Positions 49,191-61,362 of a stretch of DNA of 64,000 nucleotides are shown here, piece after piece (position 1 is the first letter of the stretch; each line of letters starts with the position of its first letter). The position numbers and the translations under genes were made by a program. Below the pieces are notes generated by a model. It saw only the letters and a list, made by a program, of their open reading frames with translations. It was not told where the DNA came from and did no database searches. The DNA is from Struthidea cinerea (taxonomy: Eukaryota; Chordata; Aves; Passeriformes; Corcoracidae), in contig VZTI01000607.1 of assembly GCA_013397865.1 (NCBI GenBank), forward strand, positions 310,001-374,000, written 5' to 3'.

Positions 49191-52100
49191 AAATTGTCCA
49201 AGAATCTTGGCAGCTGCCTCATTAACCCTGTTAGGAGAAAACTTCATGGCTTTTATATTTTCTGTTGGTTTAGTTTTTGTCTGAGCTTAACTAAATTTCA
49301 AGTATTACCAATTTTCATCTATGCAGGAGTTTGAAAAGTTCTGCAAGTAGAGGAGTGTGCCAAACTCAGTTGCTGGGAACCCAAAAGTTCAGGTTTAGCA
49401 GCAACTGCAAAAATTCCAAAACCTAAAGGTAGGAAATAATTATAGTACATTTCAATCAAAAAGTTAATATTTCCAAATATTTGAGTATATAAAACCAGAA
49501 TTTGGCATGTGACTTGTCCTACACTCAGCTGCCACATCTATGTAACTACAATAGACTTATCAAATATGTGGGTCATCCACTATCTGTCTTATGTTGGATC
49601 TCAACTTTGAACTGCTGATGCAAATCAGAAAATACTAGTCTAATAGCAATCATTTAAATTGTAACTGTAACCTGCAGAGGTGCCTGCCACATCCAGGTGT
49701 GAGGTGATGGAGAAGTGGTGTAGCTGCATGGTCACTACCCCCTCATATCACACAGAGCATGTCTCGTAGTAAACAGATGCAACAGGGCTGGGGAGGGGAA
49801 TATTCTGGAAAGACCTTTCCAGACTGAAGTGATAGATAATTTTCTTATAATTAGAAACAGAAACTGTCCTGTACACCAACTGCATATTGCTAGTGACTCC
49901 AAGGGTTTATGAAGAACTTGCTGTCTCAAGGATAAAGGCCTTCCAGTATTTCTTTCTGGATAAAAAATAATGATTAAATATTTATAATGGTACAAAGTCT
50001 CATTTTTCAGAATTTACATTCATGTATTATTTCAACTTTTGTTACAAGCCTAAGTAAATATTTTATTAGACCTTAAGTTCACACCTGAGAACCTGACATT
50101 TTGGTTCTCATTGGGAAATGCAAAGTAATTATTTTTACAACTGGCTAGAGAGATACAGTACAATTATTACTGTTCAGGGAGCCGTTTTATGAAGTTGGTT
50201 TCCTTACTGAAATCAGTGTAGTTATTTTTTGGGGGCCATTTTTGACTCTTAATCGAAGCAGGTTAGCTTTGTGTGGTATAAATCACTTGTAACAGAAACA
50301 GTATTTGCACACAGTGTAGAGCACGATGGGCGCAAATTCTAGAGGACCTAATTTTTGAACTATTAACATGTGAGCTGCATGAACAAGTGTTGACTGCTTG
50401 TACTCTGTACTCTGTATACTTTAAAAAGCCATAATTACAATACTTGCTTCATCTATTCTAGTTTGCATTTTCAAATTTTGTATGCAAATGCAATCCAGTT
50501 GGACAGTTCTGAATAAAAGAATAAGTCAAGATGGCATGTACATTCACTGTGGCCTTTGTTTTAAAATATCTTAAAGTTCTTAAAAAGTATTGTTTTCATT
50601 AAAGAAAATGAAAACAATAAAATTAAAGAAAGACCCCCTGGTTTTGGGCTCATTCACTGAGCATTTCATGCTTTAGTGCCTCTCTATGTAGAAGTTTAAA
50701 CATTAAATTTAATTATTTTAATGTATCTACATTAGATTATACTTAATATAGATATTTTTAAAATATTCCTCTGCCATGCCATAATTTTCCAGGTTATCAG
50801 GAGAATTTTCCTATTCATCCTATGGAGGATGGAATGCTACTACTACTGCTCCTGCATCGGTGAGGGCTGCTGGTTGACATAGGCTCTGTAAATTATCTCT
50901 AGAGATAGAGGCAATCGAGAGTTATTCAGGCTCTTTCTCTGACTTCACTGCTGCACTATGTAAAAGACAAATCCAGAAAAGTCAAAGCAGTGTATGACAG
51001 GTCTCCATCAGCAAGAGACCTTGTGCAATTCAAACACATTGTTCCTTTTGGTGGTAAATGTGTCAGCCAATGGAGCAAACAATAAAGATCAAAAAAGGTC
51101 AAATATCAACCAGTCCTACAGATCAAAAAAAAAAAAAAATCCTGAAAACATCTAAAGCAAAATCCAAATACTCATTCACTTTTGAAGTCTGTCTATGTTT
51201 TGAATACAGACACTGAAACCAAGTTTGGGACTAGAAAGTTGTAATACCTTGACATGATCAGATACTCAAGTACAGATAGGTGGTGGTGTGGATCATCTTT
51301 CTGAAATATGAGACTATTAACTTAGGGCAGGAATTATGTATTTTACCCTCTGCTCTCTGGTGGTGCCAACAAGTATTTTCAAACCAAAGCCTGCATCTGA
51401 ATGAAAGCAGTAATGGTCAAGAAGAGCAGATCTAACTACATGTGTTCCTGGGACTTCTCTGGAACTTCTAGTCCAACCAGCTGTTTGCTTGAGTACAGCT
51501 ACTTGAAAACAATTCACATGAATTTGGTCTGAGAATTACATGTTATCCCTGGTGCTAGGCAGAATAGCAGGTTCCTTACAGTCCTGTAGGACACGGATCC
51601 AAGTGGAAATTGGCTCGACATTCACTCGGATCACATAATGAATTATGTTTTGAAACTGCATTTAAAAACAAGCAAACTACTCTGAGGGTGGGAGTACTTA
51701 CAGACTCATACTTTAATATATTAATTACATTCATTTGTCATCACTTGAACCTAAATACCCTGTACTACATTAAAGTTGCCAAAATCCCGTTCCCCTCTCA
51801 CAACTGAATATCCAGAAGTAATCTCTTTAAAGGAAAATCGAATGAGAGACTTTCAGAGTCCCACAAGATCCTGGGGCAACAAAGGTGAAGAGGGGGAGAG
51901 ACTGCAGTAGGTCTTTGATGCATGAAATTGCTGCAGTGCTGCAGGAACAGGAACAGTAGAGTTGGACTTAGATGCACTTCAGGAAAGCAGTGGCAGTCAG
52001 TGCCATGAGACCATCCATGCTAAACTCCTGCCAGGCACTGTGCATGGGACAACAGGTTCTTGTCTTGATGCTAAAACTGTTTCCCAGAGCACACACACAA

Positions 52101-55100
52101 GATTCCTCATCAGCTTTTATTTGAATAATTTACCAGATGACACATTCCCTGTGTCTGTTCTTTCTCTGATCCTAATATTTTCCACTTCTGGCCCTGCAAA
52201 AGTGTCTAAGACCAGGCTAACTTGCCATGTATGCAAAACTGAGGAGCCTACCCTGCTACTGCCCTTGGTGTGGCATCGGGGGGAAAATACTGGTTTGCCA
52301 CTCAGTAAATAAACCACCTGGGGTCAGCCACTTCCACAGCTTTCTTTGGAAGCTCTCTGCCCATGTTTGCATGAAAGGCTTTGGGGCAAAACCAAGGAAT
52401 GTGGTTGTATGCATGTACATCTGTGTTTCACTCCTTGCCCCTATTCCTGGCACTGAAACCCAGCACACTGCTAGGAAGAGCCTGCATAGACTGGCTTCTG
52501 TGAGAGACCATCTAATTCCCAGCAACATCCCCTCCTCTCACAGGCCACCTTGATCTCCATCACTCCCTGAAAAGTTCCCAGGGCAGATCCCTTCTCATGT
52601 GTCCATGCCTGCAGCCTGGTAAACTCATGTCCTTCCGTAAATCCAACAGTGTAATACCTACCATTTTTTCTGAGTAATTTTTATGGCTTTAGCACTGGCC
52701 TCAGGCTCAGAGATGAGCTGGAAGAGCAAAACTCCTGCACTCCTGTGGGTTTTCTGTAGGCGTTCAGCAGAGCTTGCTGAAGGGGTAGCTCTGATAAGGT
52801 CCTTGGCGCTGCTGCCTCTGACACACATTTGAATGTGCTGTATGTACACAAGCCTCAGGCTTATGGGGAAGCACCTTCCCGACTATTTCATCTCTGTCCC
52901 TCTTTGTTCAGTCAAGTATCCAGCAAAGAGTATCCCATAAATAAGTCTGTTCACCATCATGTTGCTCAGCTCATATTTACTTATGCCATATTCATATTGC
53001 ATATGTATCATCGTAACATCATAATTGTTTCATAATGTTGTATAAATTGGCCAGTATAATCAGGAATGCTGGATTGCATTAAGCAAAGTTTTTTTGACAT
53101 GTACCGAAAATATTAGTTCCATATGATAAAATTCATAAAATACAATCTAGTTGCCAATGAGATTAGGAAAATGGGCTCTTTTCCACTTACCTAAATACTG
53201 GAAAGATACACAAGTTGTTAGCTTTATATGAAACTAATGATCCCTTGAGGCTCTGGTGAAGGATTTAGGAAGTGGGTAAAAATTAATAAATAGTATATAA
53301 AGAGACGCAGTCTCACCTCCCACCCTTGCACACTCCTTATTATACAAACATACCCTCTGAAGAACACTGAAACTCTCTGAGGTCAAGGCACAGAGACCCT
53401 ATGAAACACACTGGGTGCATTAACATTGTGGCTGTTCATCGCACCCCATATGAAGTCTGCACTGGCATCCCCAGCCTGAAGCACTCCCAGATTCAGGAGA
53501 TGCTCAGCTACACAGTTTTGCAGTATAATTCTGAAATTTCAAACATTCAACCAGGAGGGGGAATTGAGGCAATGTGTAGGAGAAGAGTGGCAAGAAAAAA
53601 AATTGCCTTATTCCTAATGCATCTGGTCCTGATGCAATGAGGAAAAGTTCCTGGCCAAAGCAGTCCTAAAAGGCACAGGTTGTGTTTGACAATATCATTG
53701 CTCCTGACCCTTCCGTGGGGCAGTGGAAGAACAGGTTCATGCCTCACATACACATGGACCAAGCAGCAGATCTGGCTGGAAGGATTAAAAAGCATATGAG
53801 ATACAATGGCAAAATGCCCTTTTCCTGCACTTCCTAGGGTGGCAAAATGAGCCCTACCAACCAGACTTCATTTCCTTTCATCCTGGGCAAGCACTCCTCT
53901 AGCCATTACAGAAGAACACAAGAGCAGTAATTGAGGGCTTTATGGATTATGATTGATAAGTATTTTAGCTCTGGAATCCAAGGATTTGTCTGCATATACT
54001 GAAAGAGACAAAATTGATATTTCTTTAAAGTTGTCTAAGCTGGCTTGGCTAGCAAGAGAATTCTACTATTGCTTTCATTTAAAGAAAGGTGAGATATTAA
54101 TAGGTTTGGGTTATAAATAAGGAATTGTACAGACAGCTTCCTCATAGTGGAAGAGGGAGACTGAGAAAATTCCACTGGCGAAGAAAAGTTTTAAAAGGGA
54201 AGTCAGGGGAAAAGTGCATTCAAGGAATAGCTCTGATGAGGAATCCTGGGCCAATTTTATATGGTAACCTCCTAGCGCAGGATTGATTGTTATTAGAAAA
54301 GTCAGTGTTATTCCAATATCAAATAACTGAGATCATCTTGAAGGAAAATTCACTTAGGAGAAACTAAATGCCACATTTTTTTTCTTTAACACTGAGCCAT
54401 TTAGAGCAAACTGCGTAGTGTAAATGTTCCATCTTCAAGGGGTTCTCAGATTCTAGAATACAACCAGCACCAAATTCAATATTGACCCTTGGGCTGATTT
54501 TTAAAAAGTATGAATAGACATCAAATAGATTTTAAGTCCTTCCATTGTAGCAAATATAATTTATTTTTAAATGAGAAATATAATTAGTATTGCTAGTCCT
54601 GCTGGTCTCTCAGAATAGAATATGAGCTGCATATAGATAGTTCCATGAAAACACTACTGGAAATTCAAATACTTATCTAATCTTTATGTCTGGCAACCTA
54701 CACTACATTACTGATTGTTGGTACCAGTGAAGCATAGTATAGCATTTACTTCCAAAGGAAATTAAGCCAAGAAAAAGAGTGCCATTTAGTTCAGAGGAAA
54801 GATGTTCATACATTTTTATACTTTAAATGACTCCATTTGAGAGCTTGGAAAATTAAAAGGGCACTCAGCCAAAAATAGCTCAATGTAATTCTACTGAATG
54901 CAGGCTAAATAAGGATCAGCCTTATCTAACTTCTCAGAGGTACATTAACCAGAGACACTGTATAAAGTTCCAGAACTATCATTTGCCTAAAAGGGATTAG
55001 GGGATAACCAAAGTGAAGAAAACCAATTTATTCATAATGTGAAACAACAGGTCATAGAAACTAGCTCAAGATAGTTCCAAGAGAGAGAGCAAGAGCAAAA

Positions 55101-58100
55101 CAAGAGTAGTGTCCATTTGTTTAAAAAAGGATGAAATAGTTTTATGTTGAATCACTGGACAAAATGCTCTGGTTTAAGCTGAAACGATTTTCAGGTGTAT
55201 AATTTGCGTAGGGAAAGGAAATTCTGACAATCTGCTTATAGTAAGGAAAGAACAAGGAACTGTCATCTATTCCCTTATGACTAATAACCCACCCAGAGGG
55301 GGAGCTAAATGTCACACGTTAGTGGGTTTGGTCCCCCAGAGCAAGGATGGGGAGCTCAGCTGGGACCAGAGCCCAGCAGGCCACTCTCCACCCTGCCATT
55401 TTCCTTCCCATGCTGACACCTCTGAATTGTTCTCCGTCCTCTTTCCTGTCATCTCAGCCCCTGGATGAGCTGCTCCTTTGCCATCACTTGCCACAGAATT
55501 CATAACTTTACTGATCTTTACTAGTGGTTCCTCTTCAGAACAGAAGGGAATGAGTTATTTTGTTGAGTTGTATAAAATTCAGCTTTTGCATATATGAGAA
55601 TTTTAATTGAAAAGGAGCAGTTTAATTGATGTTTTGATGTCTACTGATTCAATGTTCATTTGCCACCTGGGGAAAATGGTTACTTTTATACTGACAGTGA
55701 GAACATGCTATTGTCCTTTTATTTTTTTGTGAAAGATATTTTTTGCCCTGAAAGGAGCAAGATTTCTCTTGCCTGGACTTTTAGACTGACCCATTGCCAC
55801 ACGAGGAAATGATCTGGTTTAACCAATAAAGAAATTATTAGGGAGCCATTTGCTGAATTATAACAAAATAGAGAAGCAAGGGCAGCATGACAAGCATCAC
55901 ATCTCCTTATGCATAAACAGCACACTGCTAAGTTCTTCTTCGTGAAATGTCAGATATTTAAAGGTAGAAGGATACTCCATGGGCAAAAATGTTTATTTTA
56001 TAGAAAAAAAAGGGTCAAAATGAAGATTCAGAAACATTTTTATTAGGCATTACCATACAGAATATGACTTCCAAGTTTGATGATAATTTATGTTAAAACA
56101 ATATGAAGTCACTAGGGCTATCTTTTCAATCGGTTTGCAGTATTATTCCTCATCTCTGCAGCACTGCGATCAAAAAATGCTCACAACATGTGAACATTTA
56201 CAGAGCATGGCAGCTCTGTAAATTCAATAAATATTTAAAAAGTTTATACATTTTTCTTATGTAATACATAGTCTGGCAATCAAGAAAGTAATTATTGTAA
56301 TTTCTAGTAATCAGAAATATAGCAAGTTACGCATGAAGTAATGATTTTATTTAGAAAAAAAATTGCAAATTTTAAAGGCAGAAGCACTTTCAGTATTTAG
56401 TTTGATCTATGTACACCTGGAGGTCTGAGAATGTCAGAACCATTTCAGAAAACAACAAAATCTTGGATACACAAAGATGTGTCATTTATTAAAATGCTTT
56501 TATTTAATGACTTCAAGAGTAGAAAACTCCATCATGTCCAGGTCAGTGTTGGTAACTCCTTATCATCCCTTTTGAAAATTGTCACTTTTTAAATGTTTGA
56601 CTGTATCTAGACCAGTTTCCAACAAACTGATTGTTCAGTATGAAAAATCACATCTCCACCTGGCAGTTGCAAACCATGCAGGTTCTTTCTTTAATTGTGT
56701 CATGGTCACGTTGGATCTTCTAGCTACAGCTCATGTGCAATAATTTACCTGATGCTTTTTCTTTTTCACTGTATCAGTGAAATATCATCAGATATAATTT
56801 AACATCAGGTAACATGAAGTACACACTCTAAAGAGGAAGAGGTTTTTCTTCTTTGAATGCATATGAAATCTTCACTTCTAAACAGAATAAGAGGTTTGCC
56901 ACCAATTTCAATGAAGCAGGATTTAAATCAAAGGGGGTTTTATGCATAAGCAAGGGAGAGAAAGACTGGGCTGCAGAGGAGGGCTCTGTGAGTAAGGCTA
57001 GGCACACATTTGCTGGGATCAAACAGTTACAGCATTTTGCCAACCATAGCAAATGCCATAACTGTGTGTTCCTTGTTATCCGAAGCCTTGGTGCCCTTGG
57101 CTAACAGGATGCAACTAAGTTACTGCAGTGAAGAAATAAGTTAAGCTTTTGGTGACTCCAAGGCCAACAGACCAGTGAAGTAACTGAAAGTGACTGCAAC
57201 TCTTTCGGATTACAGTGCTATGATTCACCCAAAAGACTCAGGAAGCACTGGGGTTATGATGACGATGATGATACAAGCAGGCTTTGCTTGATAAGAAGTC
57301 CTCTGAACACAAGCTAGATAGAACCAGTTGGGTACACACGGTTCTTCGACATAGGACTGAAAGTGTTCATAGGGCTGTCAAAAAATCCATTAGATTTTTT
57401 TTCTCTGTAATTAGATAGAGTAATATATTAGGAGGAAGATGTTTCCCCTGGAACAGTGACAACCACTAATGCTGAATCTTCAGTGAACTAAGATTTTTCC
57501 CAAGCCAAATATACCTGTTCTTGGACCAGGCAAACTATGTAACCTTGGGGTGTCTGCAGTGTCTTCAGCGTGCTGTACTAGATCATGAAACCTAAGGACT
57601 CCAAGTAAATTTTACTTCCATAATAATGAAATTGAAATAATATTCTTCCAGAAATGTTTTCTGATTCTTTTCTAGCCAAAATGGACCTAACCTGGGTTGG
57701 GTGAATAGTGCCCGCTTGGCTTAGAGAGGGCTAGAAGAGACTAAGGAGAAGAGGAAAGAAGCGGAACACAAGGAGCCAACTCCTGCCAAACCAAAGTGAA
57801 GCACACAGCAGGGAGGAGGACAGCAGTTGGCAAAGCTAATTGAAAAATCAGTCATCTGAGATTAACTTTATATGCATCCCTTGACTTCAAAGAGAAAGTT
57901 CTATCTCCTTTGGAAGTGGTAAAACCTGTTTTTAAAATTCTTTTAGGCTTTTTTTAAAGGCAACATTTCAAATATAGAATATTTTTCTGAAACCAAATAT
58001 TCCATTTTGCAAATATTGCAACCAAATAAAATATTGTGATGTTCTCAAACCCACTCTTCCTTTTTTTTAATCCAACAAGAACCACTCATGAAATTCAACC

Positions 58101-59863
58101 AAATTCACAAATAGATGAGTACTTCCTTACTTACTCTTCAGAAAAAAAAACCTGCTTAATTTTAACCAAATATTCTACTGCCATGAAACAGGGAAGAAAG
58201 GGTCAATTGTTCTGCCCTGTTCAGCAGAGGGAAAGCAAGCGCCAGTGGAAAGCTGCTTTTGCTGTTGCAGGGCTTGTGAAAGAGATGTCTTCTTTCACAC
58301 TACATAAATAAGTTCTGATCCTTCCTGGGAGGCTGAAATTTGCAGGGGTCCATTAGTTTATTGGTTGTAACCATACTCCTGGCTGATTAGGATTTGGATG
58401 CAGCTCACTATCACCACTCACCACTCCCTAGATACATCATTTACAGTGTGAATGAAAGACAAGCCAAGAATATTCCTTCCTAGCACTCCCAAATGTACAC
58501 AGGGTTTTCTCTTCAGGGGAATAAAATTCCTCCTTCTTCAGTGTCAGATCTCATATGGAGCAGCTGTTCTGGCATAAACACTCAGCCTCCTGAGTGACAG
58601 AGCAGGAGAGCAGTTGGAGACTCCAGGTAGAGAAAAGGAGGGAACATCAACAATGGTCAGGTAGGATGACGGTGTCACAGGACAGAAAACATGTACTAGA
58701 CCATCAAAACCATCCTGTTGTGAGCGCAAAGTGCAGTCACTTGCAGAATGGACTCCAGAAGGTCTTCTTTGAGGTCCATCTGCCTCTGTTGCCCTCTTCT
58801 CCACGATGTCAGAGGAACAGCTGCATGAACAGAGGCCACATTTCTAGGAAATCTGTACAGACACTAAGTCAATTCAATGAGCACTGTCACCTGTCCTTCT
58901 TCAACACAAGTGTTGAGAAAGCTCAGACTCCTTTTTGGCTGTCTTGTGCTGGTACAGATTGTTGTCAGACATGACCTCTCCCAGCTCCAGGTGCCATGGG
59001 GGAAAATGTTGCCCTGCCCAGATGTCCCTCATTGCTCATCAGGTGGTGGCTGCTGCTCCCACATCTCTGCTGGTACACAGATGGGTATGAAACCTGGGGC
59101 AAAACTAATACTCCAGTGACCTCTGTGAAGGCAACCTTCCTACTTTTCCCAGGAGCATGAACTTTTCCCCTCAAGCTGTTCTTCCCAGGAGCAGTGAGAA
59201 ATGGCTGAGCAGCAGCAGAGCCTCCAGTGAGAAACTGTCTGCTGAGGGAATATGACCACAGACATGCATGGGCAGGTGTGATCCAACAGGGAACTGAGGA
59301 GGGCTGATTTCTCTCCTCTTCTTCTCCCTCCAACTTGCTGTGCTTGACTCTTCCACTGAGAGATATGGCCCCTGTGCAGTGTCCAGCACTCCTCTCTGAT
59401 GCCCCCACAGTCTGCACAGCACCCTAGCACTGCTCCAGTCTCATCCTGCAGTTCTAAGAAGGAGAGAAAAGAGGCTTATTCTACATGCACCTGTGTTCCT
59501 CTCTGGGCGTCGTGCACCTATGTTTAAGCCACATGTATTATACCCAGCCCTGCTGTAATTTAAAATACTAATGATAGTACTCAAAGATGCTAAGGGGCAC
59601 TTGTGTCCTTTGTGAGTTTTGCCCAGTCATCATTCCTGATCCACAAGCATTCAGTCCTGAAAAACTTTTAGGGACAAGCCAAAGCTGCATCAAGAAGTCA
59701 ATATTGCTCAAGAATTTGTTGATTTCTGAGACTATCCTGTGAATTGCCGGTTGCTCTTGTCTGAAGCAGGAGTGCCACCAGATGGGATGCCCCAGCTCCA
59801 TTGGCTTGACTACCAGCATCTGATGAGAGACCAAGGGTCCCAGCTGCAGTGGTAAGTTGTCGC
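49191..59863. other. Long repeat-poor non-coding region
   Basis: About 10.7 kb in which I recognise no gene and no transposon. Includes an octamer ATGCAAAT near 50488, a perfect 12-bp inverted repeat at 50588-50619 and an A15 run near 51127-51139. AT-rich high-complexity sequence covers 54000-55200 and 55970-56800. Short frames around 52.0-52.5 kb and 58.5-59.4 kb have no domain support. Confidence 0.5.
50588..50619. repeat. Perfect 12-bp inverted repeat, 8-nt loop
   Basis: TATTGTTTTCAT (50588-50599) and ATGAAAACAATA (50608-50619) are exact reverse complements around TAAAGAAA. Confidence 0.9.
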
Positions 59864-59940
59864 TGTTACGTCCGAGGCGTATAAAGAAAAGGACACAGAG
59901 TCCAGGCTCATGAACAGTGGAAGCCGAAGCTTTTTAGCAC
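59864..59940 (-). mobile_element. Possible LTR U5 fragment, minus orientation
   Basis: On the minus strand the piece runs to ...CCTCGGACGTAACA, an LTR-style CA end at 59864, with CpG clusters unlike the neighbouring DNA. There is no complete LTR and no target duplication. It could instead be the outer part of the LTR that follows at 60087, in which case that LTR would be about 609 bp. Confidence 0.35.
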
Positions 59941-60086
59941 CTACAGTAAGTGAAAGGAACCAATATGAAAAGGAGGTAAACATGCAGAAATATTTGTTTT
60001 GCACATCACCGTTTGAAATATTAAGCTGGATTTCAAACTCTAATTAATATTTTTCCTGGGTCTTCAGTTTGAAATTGTCCTTATAG

Positions 60087-60472
60087 TGATACCTTGATGG
60101 GCTACCTAAAAACAGGCTAGCTAAAATTAAGAGAATAAAAGCAGTTATATTTATTGAAGGGCCTTCAAGGTACATTAGGGCAGATGAAGCCCACCCAGGA
60201 GCTACACCCAAATTGGATGACAGGGTCACGGGGTTTTCATACTTTTTGAAGTTTGGTCCATTTGCATATCGGGTGTTAATCCTCCAATTGCAACTTCAGG
60301 TGATGAAGTCATTTACCCCAAGTTTGCTCCCCCCCAGCTCACTATTGTTTACATTTCTCGGGGCCTGAGACAGCAAGGTGTCCTTGAGTTTCATGCCTAA
60401 AGAGGAATTGTTTTGACTGACCAAAATGGGAGAACAGTAGCTAACAGGCTATATGGAGTTCAGAATGACACA
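60087..60472 (-). mobile_element. ERVL-like LTR, minus orientation
   Basis: On the minus strand it runs from TGTGTCATTC (60472) to ...GGTATCA (60087), about 386 bp with TG...CA ends. It has the polyadenylation signal AATAAA (complement of 60150-60155) about 65 nt before the 3' end, preceded by a CTTGAAGGCCCTTCAA palindromic block. The R-U5 style ('...tttttaggtagcccatcaagg') resembles avian ERVL LTRs as I remember them. The flanks TTATAG and CTAAAG are similar but not identical, so a target duplication is not proven. A CR1 copy starts about 60 bp to the right. Confidence 0.65.
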
Positions 60473-60532
60473 CTAAAGAATTACAGGATATGAAGAATAT
60501 AAAACCTAAAATCCTAAGGCATCAATAGAGAC

Positions 60533-61362
60533 TCACAGAATCATTAAGGTTGGGAAAGACCTCCAAGATCATCATGTACAACCTTTGACTAAAGACCACC
60601 ATGCCAACTAACCATGACTAAGTGTCACGTCCAGTCATTTCTTGAACACTTCCAAGGATGGCGACTCCAGCACCTCCCTGAGCAGTCTGTTCCAATGCTT
60701 AACCACCCTTACCATGGCAAAGTTCTCCCTGATGTCCCACCAGAACCTTCCCTGGCACAGTTTGAGGCTGTTTCCTCTTGCACTGTTGCTTGTTGCCTGG
60801 GAGAAGAGCCTGACCCTCACCTGGCTCCAACCTCCTTTCAGGTACTTGAAGAGAGCAATATGGTCACCTGTGAGCCTCCTTTTCTCCAGGCTAAACACCC
60901 CCAACTCCCTCAGCCATTCCTCATAGGACTTATGCTCCAGACCCTTCACCAGCTCCATTGCCCTCCTCTGAACACGCTCCAGCACCTCAATGTCCTTCCT
61001 GAATTGAGGGGCCCAGAACTGGACACAGCACTCGAGGTGTGGCCTCACCAGTGCCCGGTACATGGGGACAATCACTGCCCTGGTCCTGCTGGCCGCACCA
61101 TTGCTGATACAGGCCAGGATGCCATTGGCCCTCTTGGCCACCTGAGCACACACTGGCTCATGTTCAGCCTGTTGTCAATCAGTACCCCCAGGTTCCTTCC
61201 TGCCTGGGCACTGTCCAGCCACTCTGCCCCAGCCTGTAGCGCTGCAGGATGCCATTGCTCTTCTTGGCCACTTGGGCACACACACTGGCTCATGTTCAGC
61301 TGCTGTCCACCAACAACCCCAGGTCCTTTGCTGCTGGGCCACTTTCCAGCCACTCTTCCCAA
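60533..61362 (-). pseudogene. CR1 LINE 3' region with reverse-transcriptase C-terminus and internal duplication
   Basis: The left edge TCACAGAATCATTAAGGTTGG is the CR1 3' end in reverse. On the minus strand an uninterrupted frame of 172 codons (61153 to 60635) reads ANGILACISNGAASRTRAV, then LERVQRRAMELVKGLEHKS, ELGVFSLEKRRLTGDH and finally NRLLREVLESPSLEVFKK, covering the C-terminal part of CR1 open reading frame 2. The catalytic palm is absent, so it is a 5'-truncated copy. Beyond the frame, the about 115-bp block 61117-61230 recurs at 61247-61360 (130-bp spacing), giving two copies of an LNMSQCV-containing peptide in one frame (61431-61072). Confidence 0.92.
61117..61360 (-). repeat. Diverged tandem duplication inside CR1
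   Basis: Two units start at 61117 and 61247. Both contain GGATGCCATTG, CTTGGCCAC, CACACTGGCTCATGTTCAGC and CCAGCCACTCT in the same order. They differ by scattered substitutions and small indels, so the duplication is not very recent or the second unit is a separate CR1 piece. Confidence 0.8.
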
